Source: Micromonospora sicca
Lineage (GTDB): Bacteria > Actinomycetota > Actinomycetes > Mycobacteriales > Micromonosporaceae
DNA: 64,000 nt
Direction: 5' to 3'
Assembly (NCBI RefSeq): GCF_003172935.1
Contig: NZ_QGKS01000361.1
Coordinates: 1-64,000 of the forward strand
Numbering within the stretch: position 1 is the first letter of the stretch; every line of letters starts with the position of its first letter. Position numbers and translations under genes: made by a program. This document shows, in pieces, positions 27,622 through 36,023 of the stretch. The notes under the pieces are model-generated. The model saw only the letters and a program-made list of their open reading frames with translations. It was not told where the DNA came from and made no database searches.

Positions 27622-27673
27622 GCGAGCGCAGCGAGCGAATCGACGTGTGGACGGAGGCGGCGGCATGAGCGAG
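27614..27673 (+). repeat. 13-bp direct repeat around the second coupled mini-ORF
   Basis: CGGCATGAGCGAG occurs at 27614-27626 and at 27661-27673, 47 bases apart, each carrying an ATG. The phrase between (CGCAGCGAGCGAATCGACG) is the kind of short repetitive insert I associate with Micromonospora start regions, a point that needs a genome search. Confidence 0.75.
27618..27668 (+). CDS. Second coupled mini-ORF, 16 codons
   Basis: ATG at 27618 overlaps the stop of the ATP-binding gene (ATGA). The TGA at 27666-27668 overlaps the permease ATG at 27665. The peptide would be MSERSERIDVWTEAAA. It has the same design as the mini-ORF at 25889-25951, but its sequence and unit length (47 against 59 bases) differ. 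Both units equal 2 modulo 3, exactly what chained ATGA overlaps require. Confidence 0.45.
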   Translation: MSERSERIDVWTEAAA

Positions 27674-28786
27674 ATGAGTCCCACGGCGACGCCGGAGCGG
27701 CCGGCGGACCTGCCGGCGCAGTCGCCGCCGGTGGATCCGGCGGAGACCGCGGCGGCGACCGCGAAGTCGGACGCGCCCGGCCGGCTCTCCTGGTGGCGGG
27801 GCGACGGCGGGGAGGGCGCGAAGCGCAACCTGGGCCTGCTGGCGACCCTGGTGGTGCTCGTCGTCATCGGCATCCTCACCCGGCCCGACCTGTACGGGAA
27901 CGCGAGCTGGGTGTGGGGCAACACGCTCACCATCCTCAAGCTCGCCTCGGTGGTCGGCGTGGTCACCGTCGGGATGACCTTCGTGATCATCGGCGGCGGC
28001 ATCGACCTGTCGGTCGGCGCGATCGTCGCCCTGGCCGGCGTCTGGGCCACCACGGTCGCCACCCAGAGCTACGGCGCCGGCGGCATGATCTTCAGTGCCC
28101 TCACCGTCGGGCTGGCCGTCGGCGTGGTCAACGGCCTGCTCGTCTCGTACGGGCGGCTGGTGCCCTTCATCGCCACGCTCGCCATGATGGTCGCCGCCCG
28201 GGGGCTCGCCGCCGAGATCTCCGACAAGCAGACCCAGGTCTCGAACAACACCTTCATCAACGGCATCGCCAGCACCGAACTGCTCGGCATCCCGCTGCTG
28301 GTCTACATCCTCGCCGCGGTGGTTGTCGCCGGTTGGGTGCTGCTCAACCGGACCACCTTCGGCCGCCGCACCGTCGCGGTCGGCGGCAACCCGGAGGCCG
28401 CCCGGCTCGCCGGCATCAACGTGCGGCGGCACACGCTGTACCTCTACGCGCTGTCCGGCCTCTGCTGCGGCATCGCCGCGGTCATGCTGACCGCGCAGGC
28501 CACCTCCGCGCAGGCGGCGATGGCGAACCTCTACGAGCTGGACGCGATCGCCGCCGCCATCATCGGCGGGACGCTGCTCAGCGGCGGGCGGGGCACCATC
28601 ATCGGTTCCCTGCTCGGGGTGGTCATCTTCTCCACCATCACCAACCTCTTCGCCATCAACGGCCTCTCCACGGAGGCCCAGAACATGGTCAAGGGCGGCA
28701 TCATCGTGGCCGCCGTCCTGATCCAGCAGGTGCAGTTCCGCAGCCTCACCCAGTTCCTCGGCCGCAATCGGGCCACCACCACCTGA
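27665..28786 (+). CDS. Sugar ABC importer permease (RbsC-like)
   Basis: This membrane subunit of the CUT2 importer has 373 residues. An acidic Pro-rich N-terminus of about 55 residues precedes eight to ten helices. Family features are GMTFVIIGGGIDLSVGAIVALAG near residue 105, the coupling segment FGRRTVAVGGNPEAARLAGINV near 240, and AAAIIGGTLLSGGRGTIIGSLLGV near 300. The start at 27665 overlaps the preceding mini-ORF stop. It acts with the ATPase at 25948 and the binding protein at 28878; ribose-, inositol- or galactose-like sugars are typical substrates of this class. Confidence 0.93.
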   Translation: MSEMSPTATPERPADLPAQSPPVDPAETAAATAKSDAPGRLSWWRGDGGEGAKRNLGLLATLVVLVVIGILTRPDLYGNASWVWGNTLTILKLASVVGVVTVGMTFVIIGGGIDLSVGAIVALAGVWATTVATQSYGAGGMIFSALTVGLAVGVVNGLLVSYGRLVPFIATLAMMVAARGLAAEISDKQTQVSNNTFINGIASTELLGIPLLVYILAAVVVAGWVLLNRTTFGRRTVAVGGNPEAARLAGINVRRHTLYLYALSGLCCGIAAVMLTAQATSAQAAMANLYELDAIAAAIIGGTLLSGGRGTIIGSLLGVVIFSTITNLFAINGLSTEAQNMVKGGIIVAAVLIQQVQFRSLTQFLGRNRATTT

Positions 28787-28877
28787 CCCACCGCACACCG
28801 GCGGCCACCTCGACAGCGACGGTGGCCGGGACCAGCACACCCATTTTCACCCCACCACCTCATCCATGGAGGTCGTC

Positions 28878-29930
28878 ATGACCCAGCACAGTCGCGACCT
28901 GTCGCGCCGCCGGCTGCTGTTCGGCGGGGCCGCGCTCTCCGCCGGCGTCGTGCTCGCCGGCTGCACCAGCAACGAGGCGACGCCGACCGAGGCGCAGACC
29001 AAGGCCGCCGCAACCGGTGGCAACGCCGAGCCGGGCAAGAAGGTGACCATCGGCTTCTCCGCCCCGGCCGCCGACCACGGCTGGATCGCCGCCATCACCA
29101 ACAACGCCAAGGCGCAGGCCGGGGCGTACTCCGACGTGGAGTTCAAGAGCGTGGAGGCCGGCGCGGACGCGGCGGCCCAGCGCGCCGCGCTGTCCACCCT
29201 GATCTCCCAGAAGCCGGACGTGATCGTGCTGCTGCCGCACGACGGCAAGGAGCTGAACGCGTTCGGCCTGGAGGCGATGAAGGCCGGCATCCCCGTGGTC
29301 AACCTGGACCGGGCCTTCCCCGACCCCAAGGCCTACCGCCTGCAGATCAAGGGTGACAACTACGGCATGGGGGTGGCCGCCGCCACCTACATCGTCGAGC
29401 AGCTCAAGGCCAAGGGGGTCAGCAACCCGGTGATCGGTGAGATCCCCGGCATCGACTCGCTGGAGCTGACCCAGGAACGCTCCAAGGGCTTCGCCGACAC
29501 CCTCGCCGCGAACGGCCTGCGGGTGGCCAACCGCCGCCCGGCCGAGTTCACCGCCGACTCCGGTCAGCAGGCGGCCACCGGCCTGTTCCAGGCGCTGCCG
29601 AAGCTCGACGCACTCTGGAACCACGACGACGACCAGGGCATCGGTGTGCTCGCCGCGGTCAACCAGGCCAACCGCAAGGAGTTCTTCATGGTCGGCGGCG
29701 CCGGCTCGAAGAAGGCGATGGAGGACATCCAGGCCGACAACACGGTGCTCAAGGCCACCGTCACCTACAGCCCGTCGATGGCCTCCTCGGCCATCTCCCT
29801 GGCCCGCCTCATCGGTCAGGGGAAGGGCATGTCCGACCTGGTGGAACTCCAGGTTCCGAAGGAGATCGTGCTCGCCTCGGAGACGATCACCAAGGAGAAC
29901 GCGGGCAACTACCTGAAGCTCGGGTTCTGA
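28878..29930 (+). CDS. Sugar ABC importer substrate-binding lipoprotein
   Basis: The 350-residue binding protein belongs to periplasmic-binding-protein class 4 (RbsB-like). The N-terminus combines a twin-arginine motif ([11 protein letters not shown]) with a lipobox (GVVLAGC), suggesting Tat export and lipid anchoring. The mature part begins [28 protein letters not shown] and includes the hinge strands [16 protein letters not shown] and [15 protein letters not shown] 28878 is preferred to 28866 because GGAGG lies at 28868-28872. The gene stands 91 bases after the permease and 20 bases before the dehydrogenase gene, in the same operon. Confidence 0.93.
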   Translation: MTQHSRDLSRRRLLFGGAALSAGVVLAGCTSNEATPTEAQTKAAATGGNAEPGKKVTIGFSAPAADHGWIAAITNNAKAQAGAYSDVEFKSVEAGADAAAQRAALSTLISQKPDVIVLLPHDGKELNAFGLEAMKAGIPVVNLDRAFPDPKAYRLQIKGDNYGMGVAAATYIVEQLKAKGVSNPVIGEIPGIDSLELTQERSKGFADTLAANGLRVANRRPAEFTADSGQQAATGLFQALPKLDALWNHDDDQGIGVLAAVNQANRKEFFMVGGAGSKKAMEDIQADNTVLKATVTYSPSMASSAISLARLIGQGKGMSDLVELQVPKEIVLASETITKENAGNYLKLGF

Positions 29931-29950
29931 CACACGGGGGGAGACCCACC

Positions 29951-31162
29951 TTGTCCACTCACGACAGACACCTGCGGGTCGGCATGGTCGGCTACGCGTT
30001 CATGGGCGCCGCGCACTCCCAGGCGTGGCGCACCGTGAACCGGGTGTACGACCTGCCGGCGCGGGTCCGGATGTCGCTCATCTGCGGGCGGGACGCCGGA
30101 AAGGTGGCCGGCGCCGCCGACCGGCTCGGCTGGGAGGGGCACACCACCGACTGGCGGCGGCTGGTCGAGTCCGACGAGATCGACGTGGTCGACATCTGCA
30201 CGCCGGGTGACAGCCACTGCGAGATCGCGATCGCCGCGCTGGCCGCCGGCAAGCACGTGCTGTGCGAGAAGCCGCTGGCCAACACCGTCGAGGAGGCCCG
30301 GCTGATGGCGGCCGCCGCCGCCCGGGCCCGGGCCGACGGGGTACGCGCCATGTGCGGGTTCAACTACCGCCGGGTGCCGGCGGTCACCATGATGCGGCAG
30401 CTGGTCGCCGACGGACGGCTCGGTGTGATCCGGCACGTCCGGGCGGCGTACCTGCAGGACTGGATCGTGGACCCGCAGTTCCCGCTGGTCTGGCGGTTGC
30501 AGAGGGACAGGGCGGGCTCCGGCGCGCTCGGCGACATCGGCGCGCACATCATCGACCTCACCCAGTACGTGACCGGGCAGCGGATCAGCGGGGTCAGCGC
30601 GCTGACCGAGACCTTCGTCAAGGAGCGGCCGTTGCCGGCCGGGTCGAGCGGCCTGGCCGCCCACGCGGACGGCAACGGCCGGGCCACCGGCACGGTCACC
30701 GTCGACGACGCGGCGGTATTCGTCGCCCGGCTCGACGGCGGCGCGCTGGCCACGTACGAGGCGAGCCGGTTCGCCACCGGCCGCAAGAACGCGCTCCGGG
30801 TGGAGATCAACGGTTCGCTCGGCAGCGTGGTGTTCGACCTGGAACGCCTCAACGAGCTGGAGTTCTACGACGCCACCCGGCCCGCCGCCGAGCAGGGTTT
30901 CACCCGGATCCTGGTGACCGAGGGGGAGCACCCGTACATGTCGGCCTGGTGGCCGCCGGGCCACATCATCGGCTACGAGCATTCCTTCACCCACCAGATG
31001 CGGGACTTCGTCGAGGCGGTCGCCACCGGCGTCGACCCGACCCCCTCCTTCGCCGACGCGTTGCAGGTCCAGCTCGTGCTGGACGCGGTGACCCGCTCGG
31101 CGGAGCTGGGCTCCTCCTGGACGGAGGTGGAGCCGGCCGTGGCGGCCGAGCTGGCCGCCTGA
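29951..31162 (+). CDS. Gfo/Idh/MocA-family sugar dehydrogenase
   Basis: This NAD(P)-dependent oxidoreductase has a Rossmann domain starting [18 protein letters not shown], the [20 protein letters not shown] strand-loop, and the family's catalytic-lysine motif CEKPLA near residue 105. The C-terminal alpha/beta substrate domain carries [15 protein letters not shown] (motif with Asp and His). It has 403 residues. The TTG start follows GGGGGGAG. Members oxidise inositols or the C3 hydroxyl of glycosides. Being the last gene of a ROK-controlled importer operon, it probably performs the first intracellular step on the imported sugar. Confidence 0.92.
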   Translation: MSTHDRHLRVGMVGYAFMGAAHSQAWRTVNRVYDLPARVRMSLICGRDAGKVAGAADRLGWEGHTTDWRRLVESDEIDVVDICTPGDSHCEIAIAALAAGKHVLCEKPLANTVEEARLMAAAAARARADGVRAMCGFNYRRVPAVTMMRQLVADGRLGVIRHVRAAYLQDWIVDPQFPLVWRLQRDRAGSGALGDIGAHIIDLTQYVTGQRISGVSALTETFVKERPLPAGSSGLAAHADGNGRATGTVTVDDAAVFVARLDGGALATYEASRFATGRKNALRVEINGSLGSVVFDLERLNELEFYDATRPAAEQGFTRILVTEGEHPYMSAWWPPGHIIGYEHSFTHQMRDFVEAVATGVDPTPSFADALQVQLVLDAVTRSAELGSSWTEVEPAVAAELAA

Positions 31163-31586
31163 CCCGTCGCGGCGCCGGCCGACCCGCCGGCGCCGCCCGA
31201 TCGACTTTCCGGAGCCGGCCGGCGAGGGACCGGCCGCGGTTGCGCCCCGCGGCGGGGACGAGGCCGGCCCCGGAGGGCGTGCCACCGGAGCTGCTCCGGT
31301 GCGGCACGAGCAGCACGGCCGTCCGGTGCGGCCGGACCGGGATTCCCCGGCCGCACCGGCGGACGCGTACCACCCGGCGACGCGGGGCAGGCAGGACCGG
31401 GACGCCGACCGACCCGGCCTGCCAGCCCCGTCCGCCCACACCCGCCCGGGACCCCGTCCGGCGCGCTGCCGCCGACTTCGCCGCCGGACCCGGGCGCAAC
31501 CCCGGGACGCCACGGGCGGACGGGGCCCATCCGCACATTGACGACTAGCGAGATCTCGGCACGGAGGTTCCACGGGAAGGAGCACG
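31163..31586. other. Intergenic region between sugar operon and ebo-type operon
   Basis: The left edge has a strong hairpin terminator (31169-31196). The middle is extremely GC-rich with no credible gene on either strand. The right end, from about 31535, is less GC-rich (CACATTGACGACTAGCGAG) and probably contains the promoter of the eight-gene operon, but I cannot fix the hexamers. Confidence 0.5.
31169..31196 (+). terminator. Hairpin terminator after the Gfo/Idh/MocA gene
   Basis: GCGGCGCCGGC (31169-31179) pairs perfectly with GCCGGCGCCGC (31186-31196) around a 6-base loop, 6 bases after the stop codon. A short CTTT follows about 8 bases downstream. Confidence 0.65.
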
Positions 31587-32747
31587 ATGCGTACGGGTAT
31601 CTGGCTGATGGGGGCGCGCGGCTCGGTCGCGACCACCAGCATCGTCGGGGCGCTCGCCCTCCGGGCCGGGCTCACCGGCCCGACCGGCTGCGTCACCGAG
31701 CTGCCCGAGCTGCGGGGTCCGGCCCTGCCGGCCTTCGCCGATCTCGTCCTCGGCGGCCACGACGTGGTGGCGACCCCGCTGATCAAGCGGGCCGAGGCGC
31801 TGGCCACCGCGGGCGTGCTGCCCGGCCGGCTGGTCGACACCCTCGCGGGGGAACTGGACGAGGTCGAGCGGGCGCTGCGCCCCGCCCCGGCCGGGGGCAC
31901 CCAGGCCGACCGGGCCGCCGCCGTCGCGCGGGACCTGACCGACTTCCGGGACCGGCACGGGCTGGACCGGGTGGTGGTGGTCAACGTCTGCGCCACCGAG
32001 CCGGCCGCCGACCCGCACCCGGCGCACGCCGACCTGGTGGCCCTGCGCGCCGCGCTGGCCGGCCCCGATGAGGTGCTGCCAGCCAGCTCGCTGTACGCGT
32101 ACGCGGCGTTCACCGCCGGCTGCCCGTACGTCGACTTCACACCGTCCACCGGGGCCCGGCTGCCGGCGCTCGCGGCGCTGGCCGCGGAGCGTGGCCTGCC
32201 GTACGCGGGGCACGACGGCAAGACCGGGGAGACGCTGGTCAAGTCGGTGCTGGCGCCGATGTTCGCGATGCGGCACCTGGCCGTCCGGTCCTGGTCCGGG
32301 GTGAACCTGCTCGGCGGCGGGGACGGCGCGAACCTGGCCGACCCGGCGGCGAACGCGGCCAAGGTGGCCAGCAAGCAGCGGGTGCTCGGCGAGACGCTCG
32401 GCTACCTGCCGCAGGGCGACACCCGGATCGACCACGTCGAGGAGCTGGGCGACTTCAAGACCGCCTGGGACCTGATCACCTTCGCCGGCTTCCTGGGCAC
32501 CGGGATGCGGATGGAGTTCACCTGGCACGGCTGCGACTCCGCGCTGGCCGCCCCGCTGGTGCTCGACCTGGCCCGGCTCACCGCCGCCGCGCACGCCGCC
32601 GGCCGGCGCGGCCCCCTCCCCGAGCTGGCCTTCTTCTTCAAGGACCCGCTCGACGCCCCGACCCACTCGCTCGTCGAGCAGTGGGCCCTGCTGCGCGACC
32701 TCGTCGCCGGCCTGCACCGGGGAGGCGCCCATGGCCAGCCTCGCTGA
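31587..32747 (+). CDS. Inositol-3-phosphate synthase-like cyclase, first gene of ebo-type operon
   Basis: Enzymes of this family use NAD to cyclise glucose 6-phosphate to inositol 3-phosphate. The N-terminal Rossmann segment GIWLMGARGSVATTSIVGALAL and the C-terminal block GHDGKTGETLVKSVLAPMFAMR, SGVNLLGGGDGANL, ASKQRVLGETLGY and GFLGTGMRMEFTWHGCDSALAAPLVLDLARL are the synthase signatures. It has 386 residues, nearer to prokaryotic forms. It overlaps the UbiA gene by 17 bases. In known ebo clusters a dehydroquinate-synthase-like sugar-phosphate cyclase (EboD) is encoded; this unrelated cyclase may fill that role here. Confidence 0.85.
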   Translation: MRTGIWLMGARGSVATTSIVGALALRAGLTGPTGCVTELPELRGPALPAFADLVLGGHDVVATPLIKRAEALATAGVLPGRLVDTLAGELDEVERALRPAPAGGTQADRAAAVARDLTDFRDRHGLDRVVVVNVCATEPAADPHPAHADLVALRAALAGPDEVLPASSLYAYAAFTAGCPYVDFTPSTGARLPALAALAAERGLPYAGHDGKTGETLVKSVLAPMFAMRHLAVRSWSGVNLLGGGDGANLADPAANAAKVASKQRVLGETLGYLPQGDTRIDHVEELGDFKTAWDLITFAGFLGTGMRMEFTWHGCDSALAAPLVLDLARLTAAAHAAGRRGPLPELAFFFKDPLDAPTHSLVEQWALLRDLVAGLHRGGAHGQPR

Positions 32748-33618
32748 CCTCGCCGAACTGGTCCGGGCGCCGGCCGCGCTCTCCGTACCCGGGGACGTGC
32801 TGGCGGGCGCGGCGGCGGCCGGCGTCCTGGACCGCCGGACGCCGGCGCTGGCCGGGGCGTCGGTGCTGCTCTACTGGGCCGGCATGGCGGCCAACGACTG
32901 GGCCGACCGCCACCTGGACGCGGTGGAGCGACCGGAGCGGCCGATCCCCTCCGGCCGGGTGAGCCCGCCGGCCGCGCTCGGGCTCGCCGCCGGCCTCACC
33001 GCCGCCGGGCTCGCCCTGGCCACCGCCGCCGGGGGCCGGCGGGCGGCGGCCGTCGCGGTGCCGCTCGCCACCGCCATCTGGGGGTACGACCTGCTGGCCA
33101 AGAACACCGCGGCCGGTCCCGCCGTGATGGCCGCCTGCCGGGGCCTGGACGTGCTGCTCGGCACCACCTCCGCCGGCCCGGCTCCGGCCGGCCGCCGCGC
33201 CGGCGGCTCGGCGGGAACCCGCCTGGCCCGGGCGCTGCCGGCGGCGCTGACCGTGGCCGCGCACACCTGGACGGTCACCGAGCTGTCCCGCCGCGAGGTC
33301 ACCGGCACCGACCGGCGGCTGCCCCGGGCCACCCTCGCCGGCACCGCCGTCGTGGCGGCGACCGCGCTGGGCCGGGCCGACCCGGTCCCGGTCGCGCTCG
33401 CCGCCGGCTACGCCACCCGGTACGGCGCCGCGCAGGCCAGGGTGGTGGCCGACCCGTCGCCCGGCCGGGTCCGGGCCGCGGTCGCGGCCGGCATCACCGG
33501 CCTGCCCGCGTTGCAGGGCGCGCTGACCGCCCGGGCCGGCGCCCGGCTGCTCGGCCTGGCCGTCGCGGCCGCCGCCCCGCTCGGGCGCCGTCTCGCCCGG
33601 TTGGTGTCGCCGACATGA
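32731..33618 (+). CDS. eboC: UbiA-family prenyltransferase, EboC-like
   Basis: This membrane prenyltransferase has 295 residues and about eight helices. The first Asp-rich motif is NDWADRHLDAVERPERPIPSGRVS (residues about 54-77), giving the NDxxDxxxD magnesium-diphosphate site. A second region around IWGYDLLAKNTAAGPAVMAACRGLDVLLG replaces the usual second motif, as is common in EboC-like proteins. It transfers a polyprenyl chain to a polar acceptor, which is unknown. Its start lies inside the cyclase gene, and its stop overlaps the next ATG (ATGA at 33615). The polyprenyl synthase encoded last in the operon could supply the donor. Confidence 0.85.
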   Translation: MASLADLAELVRAPAALSVPGDVLAGAAAAGVLDRRTPALAGASVLLYWAGMAANDWADRHLDAVERPERPIPSGRVSPPAALGLAAGLTAAGLALATAAGGRRAAAVAVPLATAIWGYDLLAKNTAAGPAVMAACRGLDVLLGTTSAGPAPAGRRAGGSAGTRLARALPAALTVAAHTWTVTELSRREVTGTDRRLPRATLAGTAVVAATALGRADPVPVALAAGYATRYGAAQARVVADPSPGRVRAAVAAGITGLPALQGALTARAGARLLGLAVAAAAPLGRRLARLVSPT

Positions 33619-34535
33619 CCGGGCGCGCGGCACCGGGGCCGGCCGGGGCGGCCGACGTGCCGCTCCGCCCGACCGGGCTGCGATTCGGCTACGGGACCAA
33701 CGGCTTCGCCAACCACCGGCTGCTCGACGCGCTGGCGGTCATCGCCGACCTCGGCTACCAGGGGGTGGCGCTCACCCTGGACCACGACCACCTGGACCCG
33801 TTCGCGCCCGGGCTGGCCCGCCGGGTCGCCGCCGTGCACCGCCGGCTGGCCGCGCTCGGCCTGGCCACGGTGGTCGAGACCGGGGCCCGCTACCTGCTCG
33901 ACCCGTGGCACAAGCACGCCCCGACGCTGCTGCACGACGACCCGGCCCGGCGGGTCGACTTCCTCCGCCGGGCGGTGCGGATCGGCGCCGACCTGGGCGC
34001 CGAGGCGGTCTCGTACTGGGCCGGGGTACGCCCACCGGAGGTCCCGGCGGCCGTCGCGTGGGACCGGCTGGTGGCCGGCTGCGCCACCGTCTGCGCCGAG
34101 GCGGAGGCCGCGGGCGTGCCGCTCGGCTTCGAGCCGGAGCCCGGGATGCTGGTCGAGGACATCGCCGGCTGGCGGCGGCTGCGGGCCGCGCTCGACGCGC
34201 CACCCGCATTCGGCATCACCCTCGACATCGGACACTGTCGCTGCCTGGAGCCGACGCCGGTGCCGGACTGCGTGGCGGCGGTCGCCGACCACCTGGTCAA
34301 CGTGCAGATCGACGACATGCGCCGGGGCGTGCACGAGCACCTCGAGTTCGGCGCCGGTGAGATCGATTTCCCGCCGGTGCTGCGCGCCCTCGCCGACGCC
34401 GGCTACCGCGGCCTGGTCGCGGTGGAACTGCCCCGGCACTCGCACGCCGCACCGACCGTGGCCGCCGGCTCGATCGAGTTCCTGCACGCCGCCGCCCGGG
34501 CGGCCGAGAAGGGCGGCGGCGCACCACGTACCTGA
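33615..34535 (+). CDS. TIM-barrel sugar phosphate isomerase/epimerase-like protein in the ebo operon
   Basis: This xylose-isomerase-like barrel of the AP-endonuclease-2 superfamily has 306 residues. After about 20 flexible residues comes FGYGTNGFANHRLLDALAVIADLGYQGVALTLD. Metal-ligand positions of the fold are present: Glu in PLGFEPEPGML, Asp/His in ITLDIGHC, and Glu in LVAVELPRHSHAAP, with a VNVQIDDM strand. Members isomerise, epimerise or cleave sugars and keto-sugars. It is coupled to UbiA by a 4-base overlap, so it probably acts in the same pathway. It is distinct from the longer EboE barrel further along. Confidence 0.85.
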   Translation: MTGRAAPGPAGAADVPLRPTGLRFGYGTNGFANHRLLDALAVIADLGYQGVALTLDHDHLDPFAPGLARRVAAVHRRLAALGLATVVETGARYLLDPWHKHAPTLLHDDPARRVDFLRRAVRIGADLGAEAVSYWAGVRPPEVPAAVAWDRLVAGCATVCAEAEAAGVPLGFEPEPGMLVEDIAGWRRLRAALDAPPAFGITLDIGHCRCLEPTPVPDCVAAVADHLVNVQIDDMRRGVHEHLEFGAGEIDFPPVLRALADAGYRGLVAVELPRHSHAAPTVAAGSIEFLHAAARAAEKGGGAPRT

Positions 34536-34548
34536 GAGGGGAGACGGC

Positions 34549-35172
34549 ATGACACCCGACCGACTGCGCGCCGCGTTGCGGGGCGTACCCGATCCGCAGT
34601 GGCTGGACGCGGCGCTGCGCCGCGTCGCGGCCGAACCCGCGGCGATCGCCCGGCTGTTCCCCGCCGCCGCGCGGCGCTGCGGGCGGGGACCGCTGCCCGA
34701 CCCGCCCGGCTGGACCGCCGACGAGGCCGCCCGGGCGCTGCTGCTCACCGCGCTCCCCGCCGACCAGGCGGCGGCCACGGCGGAGACCCTCTACCGGCAC
34801 GGCGACGCGGCCGAGAAGCGGGCCGTGCTGCGGGCGCTGCCGCTGCTGCCGATCGGCGCGGCCTGCGTACCGCTGCTGCACGACGCCATCCGCACCAACG
34901 ACACCCGGCTGGTAGCCGCCGCCCTCGGCCCGTACGCCCGGCACCTGGAGCAGTCCGCCTGGCGGCAGGCGGTGCTCAAGTGCGTCTTCACCGGCGTACC
35001 GCTGGCGGTGGTGGACGACCTCGACGGGCGCGCGGACGGCGAACTCGGCGCGATGCTGGCCGCGCTGGCGGCCGAGCGGCACGCCGCCGGCCGGGCCATG
35101 CCCGCCGACGCCACCGACCTGCTCGACCGGCTCGGCGCCGGCTCGGACCTGACCACCGCCAGGGAGGCGTGA
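34549..35172 (+). CDS. eboA: EboA-domain protein
   Basis: This 207-residue soluble helical protein matches what I know of EboA, whose molecular role is not established. The start is MTPDRLRAALRGVPDPQWLDAALRR. The body is Ala/Leu-rich paired helices with AARALLLTALPADQAAATAETLYRHGDAAEKRAVLRALPLL, which looks HEAT-like, and LLHDAIRTNDTRLVAAALGPYARHLEQSAWRQAVLKCVFTGVPL, its most conserved part. The ATG has GAGAGGGGAG upstream, 13 bases after the isomerase stop, and its TGA shares a base with the EboB ATG. The assignment leans on the fixed company of EboB, C, E and F. Confidence 0.8.
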   Translation: MTPDRLRAALRGVPDPQWLDAALRRVAAEPAAIARLFPAAARRCGRGPLPDPPGWTADEAARALLLTALPADQAAATAETLYRHGDAAEKRAVLRALPLLPIGAACVPLLHDAIRTNDTRLVAAALGPYARHLEQSAWRQAVLKCVFTGVPLAVVDDLDGRADGELGAMLAALAAERHAAGRAMPADATDLLDRLGAGSDLTTAREA

Positions 35173-36023
35173 TGCGCATCTTCGACCCGCACATCCACAT
35201 GACGTCACGGACCACCGACGACTACGAGCGGATGGCCGCCGCCGGGGTACGCGCGGTGGTGGAGCCGGCGTTCTGGCTGGGTCAGCCCCGCACCAGCGCC
35301 GCCAGCTTCGTCGACTACTTCGACTCGCTGATCGGCTGGGAGCCGTTCCGGGCCGGGCAGTTCGGGGTCCGGCACCACGCCACCGTCGCGCTCAACCCCA
35401 AGGAGGCCAACGACCCGCGCTGCCACCCGGTGCTCGACCTGCTCCCGCGCTACCTGGACAAGGACGGCGTGGTGGCGGTCGGTGAGATCGGCTACGACTC
35501 GATGACGCCGGCCGAGGACGCCGCGTTCGCCGGCCAGCTCGCCCTGGCCGTCGCCCACGACCTGCCCGCCCTGGTCCACACCCCGCACCGGGACAAGGCG
35601 CGGGGCGTCGAGCGGAGCCTCGCGGTGGTCGCCGAGTCGGGCATCGAGCCGGGCCGGGTGCTGGTCGACCACCTCAACGAGGTCACCGTGAAGCTGGTCC
35701 GGGACACCGGCTGCTGGCTGGGCTTCTCCATCTACCCCGACACCAAGATGACGCCGCCGCGAATGGTCGAGCTGCTGCGGACGTACGGGACCGAGCGGAT
35801 GCTGGTGAACTCGGCGGCCGACTGGGGGCGCTCCGACCCGCTGCTGACCCGGGCCACCGGCGAGGCGATGCTGCTCGCCGGCTTCACCGGGGACGACGTC
35901 GACCAGGTGCTGTGGCGCAATCCGGTGGAGTTCTACGGCCAGTCCGGCCGGCTCGACCTCAGCGACCTGGCGGCGCCCGGCGTCACCTTCGCCGGCAACT
36001 CCATCCTGCGCGGGGGCGAGTGA
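35172..36023 (+). CDS. eboB: TatD-family metal-dependent hydrolase, EboB-like
   Basis: This TIM-barrel amidohydrolase relative has 283 residues. The metal-site start is RIFDPHIHMTSRTTDDYERMAAAG, with the HxH pair at residues about 7-9. Downstream are GVVAVGEIGYDSMTPAED, LVHTPHRDK, and LVNSAADWGRSDPLL, covering the remaining ligands. TatD proteins are usually deoxyribonucleases or small-molecule hydrolases. Within ebo clusters this member is thought to act on a metabolite, not DNA, but the substrate is unknown. The ATG at 35172 has GGGAGG upstream, and the stop shares one base with the next start. Confidence 0.87.
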   Translation: MRIFDPHIHMTSRTTDDYERMAAAGVRAVVEPAFWLGQPRTSAASFVDYFDSLIGWEPFRAGQFGVRHHATVALNPKEANDPRCHPVLDLLPRYLDKDGVVAVGEIGYDSMTPAEDAAFAGQLALAVAHDLPALVHTPHRDKARGVERSLAVVAESGIEPGRVLVDHLNEVTVKLVRDTGCWLGFSIYPDTKMTPPRMVELLRTYGTERMLVNSAADWGRSDPLLTRATGEAMLLAGFTGDDVDQVLWRNPVEFYGQSGRLDLSDLAAPGVTFAGNSILRGGE

